Assembly: GCA_902792855.1 (NCBI GenBank) | Contig: CADBBP010000005.1 | Location: 1 to 35,686, forward strand | DNA length: 35,686 bases | DNA from: an uncultured Prevotellaceae bacterium | GTDB taxonomy: Bacteria; Bacteroidota; Bacteroidia; Bacteroidales; Bacteroidaceae | Reading direction: 5' to 3' | In this document: positions 13,901-22,201 of the stretch, in pieces | Layout of the letters: each line of letters opens with the position of its first letter | Position numbering within the stretch: position 1 is the first letter of the stretch | The notes under the pieces: model-generated | Told to the model about the DNA's origin: nothing | The model's input: only the letters and a program-made list of their open reading frames with translations | Databases searched by the model: none | Made by a program: the position numbers and the translations under genes

Positions 13901-14665
13901 CACAGTGGTGGGGAAATTATGGGTTTCGGCTTTCAGCGAGATGACGCTCTCCACATCCTTGATGACGAAATAGTCGGAGGTGGTGGGGTCTTGCGGGGCG
14001 AACTGCTCCACCTTGGGGCCTTGGGCGAAGGCCACGTTGTCCTTGTAGGCCGACAAAATCATGTTGGGGTTTTCTTGTGTCGTACGCTTGATCATGGCAA
14101 AGAGCGACGACTCTTTCTCCTCTCCGTCGATGACGAAGGTGCCGCCGAAAATCTTGTGGCGGCAATGCTCGGAGTTGATCTGGGCGAAGCCGAACACCTC
14201 GCTGTCGGTGAGCGGACGACCCAACTGGCGCTCGATGTCGTGGAGGTATTCGATCTCCTCGGGGGAGAGGGCGAGACCCTCCTCCTCGTTGTATTGCTCC
14301 AAGTCGGTCACTTCCTTGATGGGCTCGGGCTGGTGATTGACGGTGAACACCTTTTGGTCGAGGCCATGGTACATGCGTTGCAACATGGGGTCGTGCTCCG
14401 CATCCTCGCTCGACACGGGGAAGTATTCCTCGATGCGGCGGATGCCCGTGATGTTCATGTTTTGGGTGATTTCCACTGCGTTGGTGCTCCAGGGGGTGAC
14501 CATTTCGCGGCGGGGACCGATGAAGAAGCCTTCTATGGGGGTGGTGCCCAAGGATGTGGCGTTGCCGAAGAGCCAGGTGAGGCGTGAGAGAATGTCGTTG
14601 TCGAGCGTCTCTTTGGCCTCAGTGGCTATGATGCTCTTGGATGGTGTTTGGAAAAAATATATCAT
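10946..14665 (-). CDS. purL: Phosphoribosylformylglycinamidine synthase, large type
   Basis: Fourth step of purine synthesis: FGAR, ATP and glutamine give FGAM. This is the single-chain large form (1239 aa): N-terminal PurS-like region, linker helices (LTDSEVFGFAQINSEHCRHKIF), two AIRS-type ATP-binding halves (SLKAETHNFPT and later repeats) and a C-terminal class I glutamine amidotransferase. The amidotransferase triad is visible as C1086 (SLGICNGCQLM), H1147 and E1149 (WVAHGEGKF). I chose the ATG at 14665 (MIYFFQTPSKSIIAT), which matches the usual family start and lies 19 nt downstream of a perfect promoter -7 box. The upstream ATG at 14791 would place about 40 residues across that promoter and is unlikely. 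It is followed by two chrA genes. Confidence 0.97.
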   Translation of the reverse strand: MIYFFQTPSKSIIATEAKETLDNDILSRLTWLFGNATSLGTTPIEGFFIGPRREMVTPWSTNAVEITQNMNITGIRRIEEYFPVSSEDAEHDPMLQRMYHGLDQKVFTVNHQPEPIKEVTDLEQYNEEEGLALSPEEIEYLHDIERQLGRPLTDSEVFGFAQINSEHCRHKIFGGTFVIDGEEKESSLFAMIKRTTQENPNMILSAYKDNVAFAQGPKVEQFAPQDPTTSDYFVIKDVESVISLKAETHNFPTTVEPFNGAATGTGGEIRDRMGGGVGSWPIAGTAVYMTAYPRLLDDNGERDAERDWEDILPVRQWLYQSPEQILIKASNGASDFGNKFGQPLISGSVLTFEHLEGTEKYAYDKVVMLAGGVGYGTRRDCLKKTPEKGNKIVVVGGDNYRIGLGGGSVSSVDTGRYSNGIELNAVQRANPEMQKRAYNLVRALCEADVNPVVSIHDHGSAGHLNCLSELVEECGGEVDMSALPIGDTTLSAKEVIANESQERMGLLIDEKHIEEVARIAERERAPLYVVGETTGDAHFSFRQADGKKPFDLDVAQMFGHSPKTVMTDHTVVRHYDDLHYNEALVNQYIERVLQLEAVACKDWLTNKVDRSVSGKVARQQCQGELQLPLSDCGVVALDYQGHKGIATALGHAPQAGLASPERGSVLAVSEALTNLVWAPLSHGLQGVSLSANWMWPCRSQEGEDARLYAAVEALANFCRKLRINVPTGKDSLSLSQQYPNGEKIISPGTVIVSSGGEVSDIRKVVSPILVNDKNSSIYHIDFSFDSLRLGGSALAQSLGKVGDDVPTVVHPEYFSGCFDAVQEMINRGWVMSGHDISAGGMLTTLLEMCFANTTGGMRINLFNMKDDLVKTLFAENPGIIIQVSDKYKYEMRELLDDLGVGYAKIGYPTPDDRRLTIVKDDKELHFDIDHLRDVWYKTSYLLDRKQSFNGCARERYDNYKEQPLKWVFPTKFQGKLRSWGLKSSRREASGIRAAIIREKGTNGEREMAWSLHLAGFDVKDVMMTDLISGRETLDDISMIVFCGGFSNSDVLGSAKGWAGAFLYNPKAKEALDRFYARPNTLSLGICNGCQLMVELNLINPEHSHRTRMLHNDSHKFESAFVGLSIPENNSVMLRSLSGSKLGIWVAHGEGKFSLPEAESNYHVVAKYNYEAYPGNPNGSDHAVAGICSADGRHLAMMPHLERAIYPWQCGFYPNTRRGDEATPWLEAFVNARRWVEQHP

Positions 14666-14684
14666 GATAGCCTGAAATTTGGTG

Positions 14685-14715
14685 CAAAGGTACTGCAAGC
14701 CGAACACAAAACAAA
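14685..14715 (-). promoter_or_regulatory. purL promoter
   Basis: Reading the minus strand: TTTG (14715-14712), 19 nt, TACCTTTG (14692-14685). This complete match to the Bacteroidetes consensus decides the purL start at 14665. No purine riboswitch fold is apparent in the short leader. Confidence 0.8.
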
Positions 14716-14810
14716 ATAAAAGCGGTTTTTTATTTTGAATTGCCTTCGGTATGCACCATCTTTGGATACGAAAAAGAGCAATCCACGCCACTTTTCACCT
14801 ATTTTTTAAT

Positions 14811-14855
14811 AATGCCCCTAAAGCCCTTAAAATCTTTAAAGCCTTTAAAATCCCC
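14811..14855. repeat. 9-bp degenerate tandem array (5 units)
   Basis: Units AATGCCCCT, AAAGCCCTT, AAAATCTTT, AAAGCCTTT, AAAATCCCC in exact 9-bp phase. AAAGCCCTT is shared with the arrays at 527-607 and 9743-9814. This copy lies between divergent genes and shows no long hairpin. Confidence 0.8.
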
Positions 14856-14916
14856 ATCTTTGAGTTCCCCCTTTCCCGCCCCCCGCCACATTGGTTCTCC
14901 GTAAGTGACGGCTTTG

Positions 14917-15001
14917 CCGTCGCATCCCCTCCACCGTCGCATCCCCTCCACCCCCTCATCCCCTCCACCATCTCATCCCCTTCCCCGTCGCATCCCCTTT
15001 T
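14917..15001. repeat. 17-bp tandem repeat, polypyrimidine (5 units)
   Basis: Five 17-bp units: CCGTCGCATCCCCTCCA twice identically, then CCCCCTCATCCCCTCCA, CCATCTCATCCCCTTCC and CCGTCGCATCCCCTTTT. The top strand from about 14860 to 15030 is nearly all C and T. It lies 85 bp before the SusCD-operon lipoprotein start. The remainder of the 14666-15085 gap holds the purL promoter, the 9-bp array and a palindrome. Confidence 0.9.
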
Positions 15002-15056
15002 CCCCTCTCCAAATGGTTACAACTCCCCCCTTTTCGCGTCTTTCATTCAGAATCGA

Positions 15057-15070
15057 TTATACATGTATAA
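15057..15070. promoter_or_regulatory. 14-bp perfect palindrome before SusCD operon
   Basis: TTATACATGTATAA is its own reverse complement and ends 15 nt before the start codon at 15086. No TAnnTTTG promoter is seen in this upstream region, so this may be an operator or part of an unusual promoter. The role is inferred from position only. Confidence 0.4.
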
Positions 15071-15085
15071 CTTAACTACCTACCT

Positions 15086-16534
15086 ATGAGCAAATCATCA
15101 TTTGTATCAAGCAAGGTGTTGTGCGCATGTGTGGCTGTGGCCGCCGGCGCATGGCTCCTCACCTCCTGCGCGGATACATACGACGACAACGACAAGTTTT
15201 CAAGCAGTGTGAAAAACACGCAGCTGTCGTCGCCCGCGGAAGGAGACATCACCATCACGCCCAACACCGACGGCGACCGCATGACCATCGCCTGGCCTGT
15301 GGTGCACGGTGCCGGAGGCTATGAAGTGACACTCTGGGACTTGGGCAACGACAGCGAGCCTCTCGTCAACATGCTCGTCGATGGGTGCTCCTTCACCACC
15401 GACCGTGAGGAGGATGTCAATTACAAGCTCGTCATACGCACGATGGGCAACAGCAAGTTGAACAACACCGACGCGGCCTCTGCCACGGAGAAACTGTTCA
15501 ACTCCTTCGAGGCCTCCTATGCCGCCATTCCCGAGGGCGACCTCTGCGCATGGTTCGCCGCCAATCCCATCCCGGAGGATGCTGTAGGCGAGAACCTTAA
15601 CTTCGACCTCACACCTGGTGGCAGATACACCGTCCCCGCCGTGCTCGACTTCGGTAACAAGACCGTCACATTGCGCACCAGCAGCAAGACCAACAACGCC
15701 ACCATCACCTACGGAGCGGGAGGAGGACTGGCAACCAGCAGCGGTTTCAAGGCCAAGTACATCAATTTCGAGTGCGGTGAGTCCACTCAGCCCGTCCTCG
15801 CCCTGAGCGAGACACCCGACCCCAACAAGGTGGATGCCGACCACCAGAACTACGTCCAAATCACCGACCCCATCAGCTTCATCAACTGTCAGGTGAACAA
15901 CGTCAACCGCACTTTCATGTTTGACAACAAGCAGAAATACTGCGTCAAGACATTCTCCATGACCAACACGCTGGTGAAATTCACCCCGGACGACAAGATG
16001 AGCAGCACCGCCTATTTCCAGATTTACGACGGAGGTGGCTTCATCAACGACTTCACCGCGACCAACAGCACCTTCTGGGCGGCCAACGACAACCCTGTGC
16101 AGTATTTCATACGCTATAACAACTCATGCCGATGCGACCGCGCAGGTTACCTCACCAACTCCATCAACCTGCGCAACTGTACCTTCTACAACATCGCACA
16201 CAAGGGACAGATGGCCAACCACAGCGGATTTGACGGGCGCAATACGTCGAACTACGACATCACCAACAACATCTTCGTGGACTGCGGCAACGGTCAGGTG
16301 CCACGACGCCTCACAGGGCGCATCAGCCCGCAAGCAGTCAACAATTTCGCTTACAACACCTACTGGTTTGAGGGTGCTCCCGAGACAGAAGGCTTCTCCA
16401 CCAACAGCTACGACACGAGCAACAACGCCCTGCAGACCGACCCGGCGTTCACCGACCCGGCAAACGGCAACTTCACACCCACTGGCGCAGAGCAGGTGGC
16501 CCGCAAAACAGGAGACCCACGCTGGTGGAAATAA
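15086..16534 (+). CDS. Surface lipoprotein, beta-helix type (DUF4957/DUF5123-like)
   Basis: Lipoprotein signal with lipobox LTSC (C28), followed by ADTYDDND, an acidic stretch of the type that exports lipoproteins to the Bacteroidetes cell surface. Residues about 45-125 look like a fibronectin-type sandwich (MTIAWPVVHGAGGYEVTLWD). From about 170 the sequence has parallel beta-helix character with N/T/F-rich rungs (INFECG, SFINCQ, FTATNSTFWA, NLRNCTFYNI, NITNNIFVDCG-like), and ends with DPAFTDPANGNFTP and a GDPRW tail, as in pectate-lyase-like proteins. I recognise DUF4957/DUF5123 by pattern; this family often accompanies SusC/SusD and binds or processes polysaccharide at the surface. No catalytic site can be assigned. 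It is the first gene of the SusCD operon, 36 nt before susC. Confidence 0.75.
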   Translation: MSKSSFVSSKVLCACVAVAAGAWLLTSCADTYDDNDKFSSSVKNTQLSSPAEGDITITPNTDGDRMTIAWPVVHGAGGYEVTLWDLGNDSEPLVNMLVDGCSFTTDREEDVNYKLVIRTMGNSKLNNTDAASATEKLFNSFEASYAAIPEGDLCAWFAANPIPEDAVGENLNFDLTPGGRYTVPAVLDFGNKTVTLRTSSKTNNATITYGAGGGLATSSGFKAKYINFECGESTQPVLALSETPDPNKVDADHQNYVQITDPISFINCQVNNVNRTFMFDNKQKYCVKTFSMTNTLVKFTPDDKMSSTAYFQIYDGGGFINDFTATNSTFWAANDNPVQYFIRYNNSCRCDRAGYLTNSINLRNCTFYNIAHKGQMANHSGFDGRNTSNYDITNNIFVDCGNGQVPRRLTGRISPQAVNNFAYNTYWFEGAPETEGFSTNSYDTSNNALQTDPAFTDPANGNFTPTGAEQVARKTGDPRWWK

Positions 16535-16570
16535 AATTCACCTTGTAAAAACGAAAAAGAAAGACAAGAT

Positions 16571-19500
16571 ATGAAAAAAGCACGAATTATCAGTTGGTGC
16601 ATGGGCTTGGCCCTCGCCTTGGCGCCTTCAGCTGCCCTGGCACAGGGGCAGACGGTGAAAGGAACCGTGGTGGACGAAAACGGAGAGCCTGTCATTGGTG
16701 CCACCATCTCCATAGCCGGACAGAAATCAGGGGGAGCCATCACCGACCTCGACGGAAACTACGAATTGCAAGTGCCGGCAGATGCAAAAATCACCGTGTC
16801 ATACTTGGGGTACATCACACAGACCGTCAAACCCGGCGGAGTGATACACTTGGTGGAAGACCGCCAGAGCCTCGACGAGGTGGTCGTGGTGGGCTACGGA
16901 ACGCAGAAGATGAAAAATGTAACGGGTGCCGTGGAAACCATCTCGCCAAAAGACATTCAGGACCTCTCGGTGGGAAGCCTCGGTGACGCTCTCGTGGGTA
17001 TGTTCAACGGAGTGAGCGTCAGTGCCAATGGCTACAGGCCAGGACAAAGCCCATCGCTCAACATTCGCCAGAGTGAAGTCATGGCTAAAACCAATGACCC
17101 GGGCTCCACAAGAGGCGGCGAACCCGACCCCACGCCGCTATACGTCATCGATGGCTTCATCTCTACAGAGACCGCATTCAACAACCTCGACATCAGCGAG
17201 GTGGAGAGCATCACCGTGCTGAAGGATGCCTCGGCCGCCGTCTATGGAGCAAGGGCTGCCTACGGCGTGGTGCTGGTGAAAACCAAGCAAGGAGAGAACG
17301 CACCTCCCAAAATCAGCTACTCCGGGCAACTGGGATGGACCGACGCGCTCTACACCCCCAAGATGCTCAACTCATACGACTATATGAAAGTCTATAACAC
17401 CATGCGTGCAGCCAACACCTCCAAGCAGGAAAGCATCGAACTGCGCACGCAACTTTTCCAAGCCGACGAGATGGAGGCAGCACGAAGCCTTGACTACAAC
17501 CTGCTCGACAAGGAGTGGAGCACAGCCCTCACGCAGCGTCACAACCTCAACATCAACGGTGGTAACGACAAGGCTACCTATTTCGGCGGGGTGTCCTATT
17601 ACACACAAGATGGTAACATCGGACGCCTCGACTACGAGCGGTGGAATTTCCGAGCCGGCATCAACGCCAAGATTGGCAAGCACGTGAGAACGGCCCTCCA
17701 GGTGAGTGGCGACTGGGGAGAGCAAAACAACTCCACTACACCGCAGGGTGGTGGCACCGACTTTGACTACAAATGGCTCATGACCCACTTGCGCTTCGTG
17801 CCCGACTACGTAGGGAACTATCCTCTTGTATATAGCGGTATGGAGAACGGCATTCCCACCAGTGCCATGCAACTCTACAACTTCGCCGCCGTGCAAAACC
17901 ACAGCGACAACGTGCAGAACCAGTCCAACAATCTCAACATCAACGGAAGCATAGAACTGGACTTCGACTGGATCAAGCCGCTCAAAGGACTCTCCGCCAA
18001 GGTGTCCTACTCCAAGACAATCGGAAACACCAAGAACAACACGGTGCAGACCATCCAGGACGTCTATCGCATGCTCGACCGCACTGGCTCCGGCAAACAC
18101 CTCTACACTGGCCGCAATGCCGTGTATAACGATGACAACATGAGTGTGCTGCGACTGGTGAGCAACGGAGGACTCCTCAGCCGAAGCATGGCGAGAAGCG
18201 ACAGCTACCAATACAACTTCACACTGCAATATGCCAGGCAGTTCGGGCTGCACGACGTGAGCGGTCTTTTCTCCTTGGAGAAAACCGAGGCTTGGAGTGA
18301 GCCGCTATACGGCAGCATCACCGACCTCATCGCCTACCAGGATGGACAGTCGAGTTCTGGAACTGGCGACAAGGATGTCTCGTTCAACCGTTCGGAGAGC
18401 GGCATGCTCTCCTACGTGGGACGCTTCAACTACGCCTACGCCAGCAAGTATCTCTTCGAGTTCCTCTTCCGCGCCGACGCCTCCACCAAGTTCGCTCCGA
18501 AGAACTATTGGGGCAAGTTCCCCTCTGTCAGTGCGGGATGGGTCATCTCCGAGGAAAATTGGTTCCAGGAGAAGGTGAAATGGATTGACTTCCTCAAATT
18601 CCGCGCATCATGGGGTCTCATGGGACGAGACAACATTCGCCCCTGGCTTTGGGCCCAGCTTTATGAGCGCAACGCTGCAAAGGGCTCCATCTTCGGCAGC
18701 AATGGACTCAACAGCGAGGTGGGATATGCCCTGGTGATGCCGAAGGCAGGTGTCAACTCCGACGTACATTGGGACAAGACCTACAAGACCAACATTGGTA
18801 TCGACGCACACTTCCTCCGCAACCGCCTGAGTTTCGACTTCAATTACTACTACGACAAGGGCAGGGAGATGTTCGCCACTCGCACAGGAACGTCACAGTT
18901 CCCCACCACGGTGGGCACGCAGGCCACGCCGGAGAACTACGGCGAGCTTGACGCCTGGGGCTGGGAACTCAATGTGGGTTGGCGCGACAAGATTGGCAGC
19001 GACATCAACTACTGGGTGAAACTCTCCACCGGCTTCAGTGACAACAAAGTCCTGAAGACCAACTTCCAGGCCATCCCCAATTACGACGACCGCGTCTATG
19101 GCGAGCGCACCGACCGCGGCCTGTGGGGCTTCAAATGTCTCGGCATGTTCCGCAGCTACCAGGATATTGAGGAGTATTTCGACCGCTACGGCATTACCGA
19201 GTATATGGGCATGACCAAGAGCGAGGTGCGACCCGGCATGCTCATCTATGAGGACGTCCAGGGCGACAACAACGGCGATGGCACATACGCCCCGCGTGAT
19301 GGAAAGGTGACAGCAGGAAACGACTACATTCGCCTCTCAGAATACTCCAGCAATCCATACGGATGCACACTCAACTTCGGAGGAAGCTACAAGAGCTTCT
19401 CCATCCAGGCACAATTTTCTGCAAGCTGGGGGGCCAAGATGCTCGTGGGTGATGACTATCGAAAGGCAGCGAACAACTATGAATATGAGAACATGCCAAC

Positions 19501-19864
19501 GTCCTTCAAAGACATGTTCAACTACACTGACATCTACGACGCTGAAGGTAACGTCACCGTACCGGCCAACCTCTCCGGAAAGATGCCAAACATGCGATAC
19601 GACAAAGTCAATGCCGCTGCATCGTCCTACTGGCTTATCGACGCCACTGCCATCACTCTCCGCAACGTCACCATGGCATACACGCTTCCCAAAAGCTGGG
19701 TGAAGAAGGTGGGGGTCAGCAACATCAGGCTCAACCTCACCGTGCAGAACGCCATCAACTTCATCAACAACTACCCCGACAAGAGCTGGGCTTCGTGGGC
19801 CGGAGGTTACGGCCGCTATCCCAACTTGCGAAAGTACACCATGGGTATTAACGTTTCGTTCTAA
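16571..19864 (+). CDS. SusC-like TonB-dependent outer-membrane transporter
   Basis: Imports oligosaccharides across the outer membrane with TonB energy and a SusD lid. It has a signal peptide to about residue 25 (PSAALAQ), a carboxypeptidase-D-regulatory-like domain (about 28-105, GTVVDENGEPVIGATI...DLDGNYEL), the SusC/RagA TonB-box region LDEVVVVGYGTQKMKNVTG, a plug domain with LYVIDGFIS and SITVLKDASAAVYGARAAYG, then a beta-barrel ending in aromatic MGINVSF. At 1097 aa it is full length. It is preceded by the beta-helix lipoprotein and followed 7 nt later by susD. The substrate cannot be read from the sequence; the starch enzymes upstream make a glucan possible, but purL and chrA separate the two groups. 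Confidence 0.95.
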   Translation: MKKARIISWCMGLALALAPSAALAQGQTVKGTVVDENGEPVIGATISIAGQKSGGAITDLDGNYELQVPADAKITVSYLGYITQTVKPGGVIHLVEDRQSLDEVVVVGYGTQKMKNVTGAVETISPKDIQDLSVGSLGDALVGMFNGVSVSANGYRPGQSPSLNIRQSEVMAKTNDPGSTRGGEPDPTPLYVIDGFISTETAFNNLDISEVESITVLKDASAAVYGARAAYGVVLVKTKQGENAPPKISYSGQLGWTDALYTPKMLNSYDYMKVYNTMRAANTSKQESIELRTQLFQADEMEAARSLDYNLLDKEWSTALTQRHNLNINGGNDKATYFGGVSYYTQDGNIGRLDYERWNFRAGINAKIGKHVRTALQVSGDWGEQNNSTTPQGGGTDFDYKWLMTHLRFVPDYVGNYPLVYSGMENGIPTSAMQLYNFAAVQNHSDNVQNQSNNLNINGSIELDFDWIKPLKGLSAKVSYSKTIGNTKNNTVQTIQDVYRMLDRTGSGKHLYTGRNAVYNDDNMSVLRLVSNGGLLSRSMARSDSYQYNFTLQYARQFGLHDVSGLFSLEKTEAWSEPLYGSITDLIAYQDGQSSSGTGDKDVSFNRSESGMLSYVGRFNYAYASKYLFEFLFRADASTKFAPKNYWGKFPSVSAGWVISEENWFQEKVKWIDFLKFRASWGLMGRDNIRPWLWAQLYERNAAKGSIFGSNGLNSEVGYALVMPKAGVNSDVHWDKTYKTNIGIDAHFLRNRLSFDFNYYYDKGREMFATRTGTSQFPTTVGTQATPENYGELDAWGWELNVGWRDKIGSDINYWVKLSTGFSDNKVLKTNFQAIPNYDDRVYGERTDRGLWGFKCLGMFRSYQDIEEYFDRYGITEYMGMTKSEVRPGMLIYEDVQGDNNGDGTYAPRDGKVTAGNDYIRLSEYSSNPYGCTLNFGGSYKSFSIQAQFSASWGAKMLVGDDYRKAANNYEYENMPTSFKDMFNYTDIYDAEGNVTVPANLSGKMPNMRYDKVNAAASSYWLIDATAITLRNVTMAYTLPKSWVKKVGVSNIRLNLTVQNAINFINNYPDKSWASWAGGYGRYPNLRKYTMGINVSF

Positions 19865-19871
19865 CCTAATT

Positions 19872-22142
19872 ATGAGGAATTACAAGATGAACAACAAGCA
19901 TCAATTCATAGCAGTCCTCGCGACTACGGCCATTGCCTTGGGACTCAACTCATGCAGCGATGATTTCCTGAAGGAGAAGAAGAACTATGGCAATTTCAAC
20001 CAGACCACTGCCTACAGCAACTTCAACGGCGCACAAGAGCGTGTCAACAACCTCTATTACTGGATGCTCCCCACAGCCGACGGAGGCGACGGAAACGGCA
20101 CCAACCGCCCCAATGACTGGACGCCCGTGGGCAACCCCGACAAATGGTCGAAAAGCACCGAAGAATACGGCGGATTCTCCATTTTCGTTGACCCAGAGGA
20201 GGAAATCACATACAATTTCAATTCCGACGGCAAACCAAACTTTGATTTTTTCTACGTGGCCAACGATGTCTATAGTCCGTGGGGGCACATACGCAACTGC
20301 AACGACGTGATAGAAAACGTGCAGAAGGCGGACTTCACCGACGAGGAGAAAAACATGCTCTTGGGGCAGGCTTACTTCTTCCGCGCTTACATGTACTACC
20401 ACTTGGTGACCATCTACGGAGGAGTGCCCATCATCGACTATGTGCAAGACCCCATCTTGGGCAAGGATGGCGACGGAAGCAAACTCATCGTGGCACGACA
20501 GACCACACGCGACTGCGTCAACTTTATCTGTCAGGATCTGGAGCGGGCTGCATCCATGCTCCCCGCAAGGTGGCAGAACGAAGCGCAGGACTTCGGGCGT
20601 GTCACCTCCGGTTTGGCGCAAGCATTCTTGGGCAAGATGAAACTCTATTGGGCAAGCCCCGTCTTCAACCGTGCCGACGAGCAGACCCGTTGGGAAGAGG
20701 CATACACCGCCAACAAGCAAGCCCTCGACTTGCTGCGCACGGGTGGCTTCGGACTGGCATACGCCACCAACGGTGGAGAGAACAACGGCGCCAACTGGGC
20801 AAGGATATGGGATGACTACATCGGTAGCGACGGCTCCACTACGGAGGCGGTTTTCATCACCCTGCACAATACCAAGGACAACGTCTCCGGCCAGCCCGAC
20901 TACGGCAAGTACAACCGTTGGGAGCACAGCATACGCCCGCGCAACACCAATGGTGGAGGTGGATACACACCGACGGCGGAAATCGTGGACCTCTTCCCCA
21001 TGGCCGACGGACTGAAGCCCGGCGAGAGCAGCATCCCATACAACAAGGTGAATTTCTGGCTCAACCGCGACCCGCGCTTCTACCGCACATTCGCCTTCCC
21101 CGGCGTGCAGTGGCAGTGGAGCGAGGGAGGCGTCAGCCTCACCGACCCGTCGCTCAACGGCATCATACCTACCGACGCCTATACCACAGGACGCAACTAT
21201 GCACTCTGGAGCTACATGTGGAACGACAATGAGGATGACCTGGAGAAGGTCACCACCTCCAGCGGATACTGGGCGGAGTTGCTCACGCAGACCACCGACA
21301 AAGCGGGAAGCCATTCTATTTATGTGCGCAAACGCACCGATGACCTGCACCTGCACAGCACACCGTTCTATGAGTACATCAACAGCCAGAGCAACCCAAA
21401 GGGCTTCATGAAATGTGCCGCACCGCTACTCTCCATGCGCTATGCAGAGGTGTTGCTCAACTTCGCCGAAGCTGCCTGCGGGGCTGGACACTACGACGAG
21501 GCCATCGGAGCACTGCAGCAAATACGTGCACGCGTGGGCTACACCGCAGCCAACAACTACGGCTTGCCGGCAGGCATCAGCGGCGACCGCGCCAAACTCT
21601 TCGCTGCCATCCTTTACGAGCGGCAGGTGGAGCTGGCCTTCGAGGGCAACCGCTACGGCGACATGCACCGCTGGATGCTCTTCGACGGAGGCCAAGGACA
21701 AAGCGCCATCAAATCGACCTGGGCCCTCACCGGCTTCGGAGGTAACACATGCACCTACCTCGGCGTGAAACCGCTCAACGGCACCAAGCGTCACCAAATC
21801 GTCATGTACTGCCTCGACGCGTCAACTACAGACCCCACGGAGGGCAACAGGCCTGACCCTATCTCTCTCGATGAGGACCTCTCCTGCATCAACGGGGAGT
21901 ACAAGGATAACAAAGTGCGTGAACTGGCCGACTTCTACGAGATCTTCCTCGGACGCAAGGATGTCAACCTCGACGGAAACGACGAGGCACTCACCATCCA
22001 ATACAGGCCCACCTACTATTTCCTTGGCTTGAGACAGAATGCCATGCAGACCAACCCCACTCTCCACCAAACAGTGGGATGGCACGACTTGGGCCGCAAC
22101 GCCGATGGTCTCTTCGACCCGCTCTCAGACACGCTGCCATAA
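19872..22142 (+). CDS. SusD/RagB-like glycan-binding lipoprotein
   Basis: Surface lipoprotein that caps the SusC barrel and binds the glycan. The lipobox is GLNSC followed by SDDF. ATG 19872 gives 756 aa; an in-frame ATG at 19887 (MNNKHQFIAVL), preceded by GAGGA, is an equally good start. SusD hallmarks are present: an alpha-helical TPR-like N-terminal region (NDVIENVQKADFTDEEKNM, GQAYFFRAYMYYHLVTIYGG), the RYAEVLLNFAEAACGAG segment, ARVGY, and ILYERQVELAFEGNRYGDMHRW near the C-terminus. At about 750 aa it is longer than the 500-600 aa typical of SusD, with extra loops around 230-420. No SusE/F or enzyme gene follows; the next feature is a strong hairpin. Confidence 0.95.
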   Translation: MRNYKMNNKHQFIAVLATTAIALGLNSCSDDFLKEKKNYGNFNQTTAYSNFNGAQERVNNLYYWMLPTADGGDGNGTNRPNDWTPVGNPDKWSKSTEEYGGFSIFVDPEEEITYNFNSDGKPNFDFFYVANDVYSPWGHIRNCNDVIENVQKADFTDEEKNMLLGQAYFFRAYMYYHLVTIYGGVPIIDYVQDPILGKDGDGSKLIVARQTTRDCVNFICQDLERAASMLPARWQNEAQDFGRVTSGLAQAFLGKMKLYWASPVFNRADEQTRWEEAYTANKQALDLLRTGGFGLAYATNGGENNGANWARIWDDYIGSDGSTTEAVFITLHNTKDNVSGQPDYGKYNRWEHSIRPRNTNGGGGYTPTAEIVDLFPMADGLKPGESSIPYNKVNFWLNRDPRFYRTFAFPGVQWQWSEGGVSLTDPSLNGIIPTDAYTTGRNYALWSYMWNDNEDDLEKVTTSSGYWAELLTQTTDKAGSHSIYVRKRTDDLHLHSTPFYEYINSQSNPKGFMKCAAPLLSMRYAEVLLNFAEAACGAGHYDEAIGALQQIRARVGYTAANNYGLPAGISGDRAKLFAAILYERQVELAFEGNRYGDMHRWMLFDGGQGQSAIKSTWALTGFGGNTCTYLGVKPLNGTKRHQIVMYCLDASTTDPTEGNRPDPISLDEDLSCINGEYKDNKVRELADFYEIFLGRKDVNLDGNDEALTIQYRPTYYFLGLRQNAMQTNPTLHQTVGWHDLGRNADGLFDPLSDTLP

Positions 22143-22166
22143 CGAGACAAGAGCATCGACAACAAT

Positions 22167-22201
22167 CCGGGGGTGTGCAACAAAATGTTGCACACCCCCG
22201 G
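22167..22201 (+). terminator. 16-bp perfect hairpin after susD
   Basis: CCGGGGGTGTGCAACA (22167-22182) pairs perfectly with 22186-22201 around an AAA loop, 25 nt after the susD stop. It is very stable but has no immediate U-tract. It likely ends the SusCD transcript and abuts the truncated MATE gene. Confidence 0.75.

Noticed and set aside
13604-14587. 327-aa plus-strand ORF and other long ORFs opposite purL, GH97 and SusD
   Set aside because: They are antisense shadows of strongly recognised genes in GC-rich codons, and their residues show no family pattern.
14666-14791. N-terminal extension of purL by about 42 residues
   Set aside because: It would cross a perfect purL promoter, and the family normally begins near MIYFFQTPSKS.
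14917-15001. CRISPR array
   Set aside because: Units are 17 bp, contiguous and without spacers.
22173-22199. GTG start giving a longer MATE protein
   Set aside because: These codons are the terminator hairpin of the SusCD operon, not transporter sequence.
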